64,000 nt of DNA from Sanderia malayensis (taxonomy: Eukaryota > Cnidaria > Scyphozoa > Semaeostomeae > Pelagiidae): assembly GCA_013076295.1 (NCBI GenBank), contig RQOL01000718.1, forward strand, positions 620,001 to 684,000, written 5' to 3'. Of this stretch, positions 57,510 to 64,000 are shown piece after piece. A program made the position numbers and the translations under genes. The notes under the pieces are model-generated. The model searched no databases. It was given only the letters and a program-made list of their open reading frames with translations, and was not told the DNA's origin. The first letter of the stretch is position 1. Every line of letters begins with the position of its first letter.

Positions 57510-60500
57510 ATCGTGAAATACCATATGTATGCAATAAACTACAAAGCATGAAATTCCTTACCGGGTGAAACCATTCCTCGTGTGACATGAAATAAAACTT
57601 AGTTTCAATAAAAACACATATTATTATATATGTGTTATTATGTTACTAAACTAAATATGTAATAACATAATATAATTATGGTTACTAACATAACATATGT
57701 GCTATTATTAAACACACACTTTTAGTAACGTCGACTTTTACATTCAATTCCACACCTTCTGCCAATAGAACATCGCCCAAGAAAACATCCAAGCTTAACC
57801 TGTTTTAAATATTTTCAAAGTATATCTTGAAAAAATTCAAAAATATGATAAAAGTTTTAATATAAACTGCTTTTTCAGGTAAACTGCGCATGTTCCCATA
57901 CAATACAACTAATTTCATTCAAAATAAAGATGATGGCCATGGAATTATGGAAATTAATCCTGGAATTCTGATCGGAAATATAAGATACACAAAAATCACG
58001 GTAAGCTACCTTAATTAACGTTTACAACATCTATTGTCTAACTTTTAAATATGCTTTGTCTTTTCATTTCAAAGAGCTTTTAAAGCGATGCCAGCTATAG
58101 AACTATAGGCTGAATTTAATAGGAAGAATTTGCTCCCTTCTCCCTGTAGGCTTCTGTAAATGGCTTGATATATTTGGGAATGCGGTATATGGCTCCTGAC
58201 TATACACCTGACATGCTATCTGGCTACGAAATAATGGCTCCCTATTGGTCGGATATTGACATGAGAGGTTCAAGCGGTGGTATTGCTTACTCACAACACA
58301 GAAATAGTGACACAGACTCATTCTCCCAGACGATAATGAACGAGACCAGCTCGTACATATCAGCCAGAACCAACGTCAACTTTTCTCCAACTTTGGTAAT
58401 ACTCGTGACCTGGATAAAGGGATTTCCATATCCTAGTAGTTCTTACGTAAATACAAACGAGGTTTGTGACAGCAACTATAGCACTTGTATGAACTTTGAT
58501 AATGCAATACCCTAGTTAGACTTTAAGAGCGTGATCCCGATATTTGATTATACTTTCCTTTCAGACTGCCACCTTTCAATTAAATCTGGCTACGAATAAT
58601 CACAGTACATACGCATCATTCATATATGAAGATGGTGCCATGTTGTGGAAATATACCAGCAAAACTCCTCACGTTGGATTTTCCTTAAATAAGAACATAC
58701 TTGATTTGGTGCTTGGTGAGACTGGGATTCCCTCTTATAGATTTGATACTGTTGTTGGAAACACAGGTAGAAAGGGAGAGTGGCTGTTCGATGTAATCAA
58801 TTTTCCACCTGTCATTCTGTCTCCAAGGCATCTGATCTTGTCCTATGGAGAAGTGAACAATTTTCAAATTAAAGCAACTTCACCCACTGCATTAGCTTTA
58901 ACCTATTCGATAAATGGAACTGGAATCTCTGCAACAATGAATTCGACAAATGGAATTGTATCACTGCATGTGAACAGCCCTAACGTCACAATGACATTTA
59001 TTGTGAAAGATGCAAACAATCAAACAAGCAAGTTTCAACCCAAAATTACGGTGTGTGCCTCTGGTTACTCTTGGGATGGTTTTAATTGCACTGACACTGA
59101 CGAATGTGCAACTGGTCAACATTCATGCAGTACTAATGCCACTTGTGGCAATAACCTTGGCTCATACACATGTGCTTGTAACTCTGGTTTCACTGGTAAT
59201 GGTTTTAATTGCACTGACATTGACGAATGTGCAACTGGTCAACATTCATGCCTTGTTAATGCCACTTGCAACAATGACCCTGGCTCATACAAATGCGCAT
59301 GTAGCTCTGGTTACACTGGCGATGGTTTTAATTGCGCTGACATTGACGAATGTGCAACTGGTGAACATTCATGCAGCAATAATTCCAACTGCACCAATAA
59401 CCAGGCCTCATACACATGTGCTTGCAACTCTGGCTACACTGGTAATGGTTTTAATTGCACTGACATTGACGAATGTGCAACTGGTCAACATTCATGCAGT
59501 ACTAATGCCATTTGTCGCAATAACCCTAGCTCATACACATGTGCTTGTAACTCTGGCTACACTGGTAACGGTTTTAATTGCACTGACATTGACGAATGTG
59601 CAACTGGTCAACATTCATGCAGTACTAATGCCACTTGTGGCAATAACCCTGGCTCATACACATGTGCTTGTAACTCTGGTTACAGTGGTAATGGTTTTAA
59701 TTGCACTGACATTGACGAATGTGCAACTGGTCAACATGCATGCAGTGTTACTGCCCACTGCACCAATAACCAGGGCTCATATATATGTGCTTGCAGCTCT
59801 GGCTACACTGGTAATGGTTTTAATTGCACTGACATTGACGAATGTGGAACTGGTCAACATTCATGCAGTACTAATGCCATTTGTCGCAATAACCCTAGCT
59901 CATACACATGTGCTTGTAACTCTGGTTACAGTGGTAATGGTTTTAATTGCACTGACATTGATGAATGTGCAACTGGTCAACATTCATGCAGTACTAATGC
60001 CACTTGTGGCAATAACCCTAGCTCATACACATGTGCTTGCAACTCTGGTTACAGTGGTAATGGTTTTAATTGCACTGACATTGACGAATGTGCAACTGGT
60101 CAACATTCATGCAGTACTAATGCCACTTGTGGCAATAACCCTGGCTCATACACATGTGCTTGCAACTCTGGTTACAGTGGTAATGGTTTTAATTGCACTG
60201 ACATTGACGAATGTGCAACTGGTCAACATGCATGCAGTGTTACTGCCAGCTGCACCAATAACCAGGGCTCATACACATGTGCTTGTAACTCTGGTTACAG
60301 TGGTAATGGTTTTAATTGCACTGACATTGACGAATGTGCAACTGGTCAACATTCATGCAGTGCTAATGCCACTTGTGATAATAACCCTAGCTCATACACA
60401 TTGTGCTTGCAACTCTGGTTACAGTGGTAATGGTTTTAATTGCACTGACATTGACGAATGTGCAACTGGTCAACATTCATGCAGTACTAATGCCACTTGT

Positions 60501-61402
60501 GGCAATAACCCTAGCTCATACACATGTGCTTGCAACTCTGGCTACACTGGCAATGGTTTTAATTGCACTGACATTGACGAATGTGCAACTGGTCAACATG
60601 CATGCAGTGTTACTGCCAACTGCACCAATAACCAGGGCTCATACACATGTGCTTGTAACTCTGGTTACAGTGGTAATGGTTTTAATTGCACTGACTTTGA
60701 CGAATGTGCAACTGGTAAACATTCATGTAGTACTAATGCCACTTGTGGCAATAACCCTGGCTCATACACATGTGCTTGCAACTCTGGCTACACTGGTAAT
60801 GGTTTTAATTGCACTGACATTGACGAATGTGCAACTGGTCAGCATTCATGCAGTGCTAATGCAGTTTGTACGAATGTCATTGGATCTCACGTTTGCAGTT
60901 GCATGAAAGGGTTCTTTGGTATTGGAACCCGTTGTGAAGGTAAGGTTTGTTGTGTATATCCACGTTTAATCTTCTTAGTTTTTGCAGTGTGTGATCGAAC
61001 TGCAACTGTCCTGCACGGGTGTTTGGAAGTCCAACTGCGCAGTTACATAATCAGTCCATATATAGATAAAATAGTAGCAATAATAATGATAACAAAGATA
61101 AAGATGCGAGTCATTTCAACAGTCATTACATTTATCTTAGAATTATGTGTATTATAGATGCATGTGGCGCAGATAGTTGTCAAAAACTGAACGATAGTGT
61201 GAATAATGCATCTCAATTCATTGCAGGCAATGCCAGTAAATTTTCTGCTGCTCATGGTATTGGTGTTGGCTTAGGAGTTGCCGGATTGATCGTCATCAGT
61301 GTTGCAGTGGCAGTCATTTATAAGCGCAGGGAGCAAAACCAAGGTGACATAACTAAACATGTCAAGCCAGTCTCAAATGAAAAATTTGAAATGGAAGCGT
61401 GA

Positions 61403-62140
61403 TTTTGAGTAATCAACATGTTTATCTTAATTTAATATTGATATTTAACCATTTTATCTTTATTCCATATTATGTCGAACATTTAGGTTTATTTGCTTCA
61501 GTTAGTTGTTTTTGAGGCTTACGCTCAGGTATTTAAATTTGTAATAATTTAATTTAACTTTTCATGTATTTTGTTGCATAAAGTTGATAAGCAGCGTGAT
61601 GATAATGTTGTGTCAAGTTGCGTTGCTGTCATGCAGCACAGATCAACTGTCGTTAGATTTATTGACGCTTTTTATATGAAGCTTGTTTTCCTATATCATA
61701 TCAAAAACAATGAAGATGTTTAATCTTCAAACTTTGGATTGATGATTTGAAAAAGCAGAATTGTTTGATTTCATTTATTTTAATGTTGAAGTGGCTGACG
61801 AAGTGTAATATCCAAATGTCATGTTGTCCTCTGTTCATTTTGTGTTTCTTGTCCCTTGAACTGCACCCTTTGTCTTTTACAACCACGGTGTGTCGCTACA
61901 TGGAAGAGGGGAGTGCTCTACCCCCCCCCCGCCCCTGCCTTGCCTACAGCGCACAAGGTCATCAAACCATAAACCATTGGGTCATTTAGAATTGAGACTC
62001 AATGTCATTATTTGTTTTGCAAAGCAAAGCATGATAAAATACTTTTCAAATCTCATTACCCCTTGCAAGCAGCAAAGCCCCAAACTTATGGCTCTTTTCC
62101 TTTTCTCCCTGCTCCGTTTCTGTGAACAAAGCCTCTGTTC
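61403..62140 (+). other. 3' UTR / flank of NEG4
   Basis: Highly similar to 20673-21440. Similarity ends after the GAACAAAGCCTCTGTTCGC landmark near 62140, marking the right end of the large duplication. Confidence 0.75.
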
Positions 62141-63399
62141 GCTTTTGTGAAATTGTGCCCTTGTGTGATGTGCTGTGCAAATTGCAATGCAATGCAATAT
62201 AGACTCTCCTCAACGGCGTGCAGTGCAGTTGGCTTGTCGTGTGCTGAAAATTATTGCGTTTTGGTCTTTGCTTTATTCCAATGTATGCTTGGGAGTTTTT
62301 TTAAATGTCGTCGGTCCTTTTTTCCGTTATTCCTGCTAAGTTAACTCTTGAACAGGTTTACGATAGGTAAGTGTTGGGTTTGTAATTTAAGGATTGGCCA
62401 TGAGATGCTAGCGCGTGGCCTAGCCGACTCTATATTGCCCTCGTGCTTATTGCTTGGCAAGATTGGAAAGTGTTATTTTGAAAATACGCTTTCCCCACTA
62501 TTGTTTATTTTGTCTTGTCAATACTTCTTGCTATTTTTATATCTATTATCGCATAAAATGTTTGGATTTTAATGGCGAAAAATCTTCAGTTTGAAAATAA
62601 AGAACCCTTCAGCTTACTAAAACAAAGACTTCTTCAGCCATATTTCAAACACGAGGTTATATACTTTACGGCCAGACTATTTCCGAGCTATTGTATCCAG
62701 TTTATTTCAGTTTGTTTTAGCTGGCTTTTAAAGTTTCAAAAGTGTCTAATCTATTACGTTATGGGTTGCCACACTACACACATTCACATTAAATGTTGTA
62801 TATTTTGTTTAGAATTAGGGAACTTGGAAACCAGAAGTGCAAGCAGACAAATAGGTAAAAACATAGTTATAAAAATACCTACTGTAAATCTTTGAATTAC
62901 CCCACCCAAAAGAGCCCCCTAAATAAGCCCCTGCCATTTACATGTTGTTAATTTTCCCCATTTGAACCCCTGTTGGTAGTTTTTTGAGTTCACACAGAAA
63001 GCACACATGTTTAGTCATCAACAATGTAAATATTTGAAGTGTAATTCTATGAAATTTCCAAGTTTTTTTGAAAATTGCATAAAGGAAAAGAAGAAAGTCA
63101 ATTTGTTCCAAACGAAATGGGTATACAAGAAATTTGGTCAAGCTTCATGATCTTTGACAAGGACATGGGCAAAGATGAAAAGGACAAAGATATATACTAG
63201 ACTAATCATGTTTAGACTGCTTTTTATGGAAGCAAGTTTTGAAAATAAGTTACATGTATGGTTTGTTTCAGACAAATTCTCCTCGAATAAGCTTCCTCCA
63301 AAAAATAAAAATAAATACCCCCAAGGGCCAATTCAGGGTCATACAGTGATTGAGAATTGAATGTCAAGCAATAATGTATGATAAATTATTTTATTTCAG
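62141..63399. other. No gene recognised; G/C-run repeat motifs
   Basis: From 62885, CTTTGAATTACCCCACCC and AATAAGCCCCTGCC, and at 63281 TCCTCGAATAAGCTTCC with CCCCCAAGGGCC, are inverted-type motifs that may bound a ~440-bp MITE-like element. Small frames (for example 62572-62895) have no recognisable domain. Confidence 0.4.
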
Positions 63400-63842
63400 T
63401 GAGTTTCTTTCATCACAACTGGGAGATGGTAACATAAAGCAATGTGTTATTGGACCAAAATACATTGCATTTTTATTGGAGGTAAGATATTTTCACATTT
63501 TGAATTGTTACATTCTTAGGACCTTATTGAGATTAGCACTGCAATTAGTTTCAAGATATATAATTAATTTAACAGTCAACTTTTGGACAAGAGTTGATGT
63601 TTATCAGATAGTTCAATTACACTTCTTTCCTTGTTGGTCATGATAATTAAGCTTGATTGCTCTTTTTCTTCATCTGATGTTGTATCACAAGATGATCAAC
63701 AGCCAATTAACGATCAGCAATCACAACAACAACATGCTATTGTGATTTTTGATAATTATTTTGTTTATCAGGATGGCAGAGTGTGTAGAGTCCCATTCAT
63801 TGTCAATACTGATAAATTTGATTTCACTTCAAAAGACCCAGG
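63400..63842 (+). CDS. Exons of an unrecognised gene running off the right edge
   Basis: A likely exon at 63400-63481 lies between TTTATTTCAG and GAG|GTAAGA and reads EFLSSQLGDGNIKQCVIGPK, then YIAFLLE, starting in phase 2 and ending in phase 0. A second likely exon ends at 63842 before GTAAGT; its start is between about 63660 and 63720. It contains a glutamine-rich stretch (INDQQSQQQHA), then VIFDNYFVYQDGRV and FTSKDPG. I do not recognise the protein. Codon context and good splice sites argue that it is real, but it is not a NEG gene. Confidence 0.45.
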
Positions 63843-64000
63843 GTAAGTTGGAATTTAAGCTCATTTATCAACATTCTCAGGGTATTTAATCTATCTATCT
63901 ATCTCACGGATCAACTGATCAATCTTCATCAGTGTTATGCCGATAGTGGGTATCACAGTAATAAAGCTAAAAAGGTTTTAGCTGTAATGGGTAAGATAAC

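Larger units (their letters stand above)
55447..61402 (+). pseudogene. NEG4: NIDO-domain, 15x cbEGF receptor with a one-base frameshift
   Basis: The exons are 55447-55519 (signal), 57879-58000, 58150-58461, 58565-60939 and 61227-61402, all with GT-AG borders. The NIDO domain (MAPYWSDIDM; VTWIKGFP; TFQLNLA) is intact. The first atypical EGF has shrunk to [12 protein letters not shown], losing about 29 residues. Of 15 cbEGFs, the eleventh is hit by one extra T at about 60401 (ACACATTGTGC where all other repeats read ACACATGTGC), giving a stop at 60428-60430. Everything downstream, including the membrane exon, is otherwise open. So this is either a recent pseudogene, an allele encoding a secreted truncated form, or a sequencing error. 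A ~93-nt insertion lies in the last intron (61032-61124). Confidence 0.82.

Overview
This is eukaryotic (metazoan) nuclear DNA: AT-rich, with genes split by GT-AG introns, and dense in transposable elements. The mix of a NIDO/calcium-binding-EGF receptor family with Ty3/gypsy, DIRS-like tyrosine-recombinase, CR1/L2-like LINE, KDZ-, Mutator-, Harbinger- and mariner-type remnants fits a cnidarian or another early-branching marine invertebrate. That placement is inference; no gene here fixes the species. There is nothing bacterial, no CRISPR array, and no tRNA or rRNA that I can see.

The backbone is a tandem family of secreted-then-membrane-anchored receptors on the + strand, here called NEG1 to NEG4. 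Each has five coding exons: a 73-nt signal-peptide exon, a short N-terminal exon, a NIDO exon, one very large exon (end of NIDO, a beta-sandwich-like linker, then a run of 41-residue cbEGF repeats), and a transmembrane/cytoplasmic exon. cbEGF counts differ: NEG1 (702-4567, signal exon outside the window) has 18, NEG2 (15661-20672) has 12, NEG3 (33579-45438) has 27, and NEG4 (55447-61402, one-base frameshift) has 15. A collapsed fifth copy lies at about 6390-7588 plus 11643-12010. An orphan signal exon sits at 32038-32110. NEG1/NEG3 and NEG2/NEG4 form two subtypes at their N-terminal and membrane ends, but the EGF tracts have been exchanged between subtypes.

The locus grew by segmental duplication. 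About 421-6655 corresponds to 40141-47660 (gene + downstream gag fragment + broken promoter block). About 10624-21440 corresponds to 50018-62140 (gypsy pol + a second gypsy RT remnant + promoter block + gene + 3' flank). Each copy then took private insertions: a TA-flanked 1174-bp element at 13389-14562; a TTA-flanked 743-bp Harbinger-like MITE at 53478-54220; a LINE tail at 51487-51850.

The stretch from about 21.4 to 33 kb is gene-poor. It holds a KDZ-type zinc-finger exon, a DIRS-like recombinase fragment cut off by a Mutator-like element, and repeats. NEG3's 6.8-kb first intron contains a ~470-bp inverted block, a foldback-type element with minisatellite arms (35024-37108), and two nested Mutator-like elements with 9-10 bp target duplications (37189-39337). 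The right edge (63400-63842) holds exons of a different, unrecognised gene.

The most interesting candidate system is the NEG cluster itself: paralogous NIDO-EGF-TM proteins whose extracellular rods differ in length through repeat expansion and exchange. A role in adhesion or recognition is inference from architecture only.
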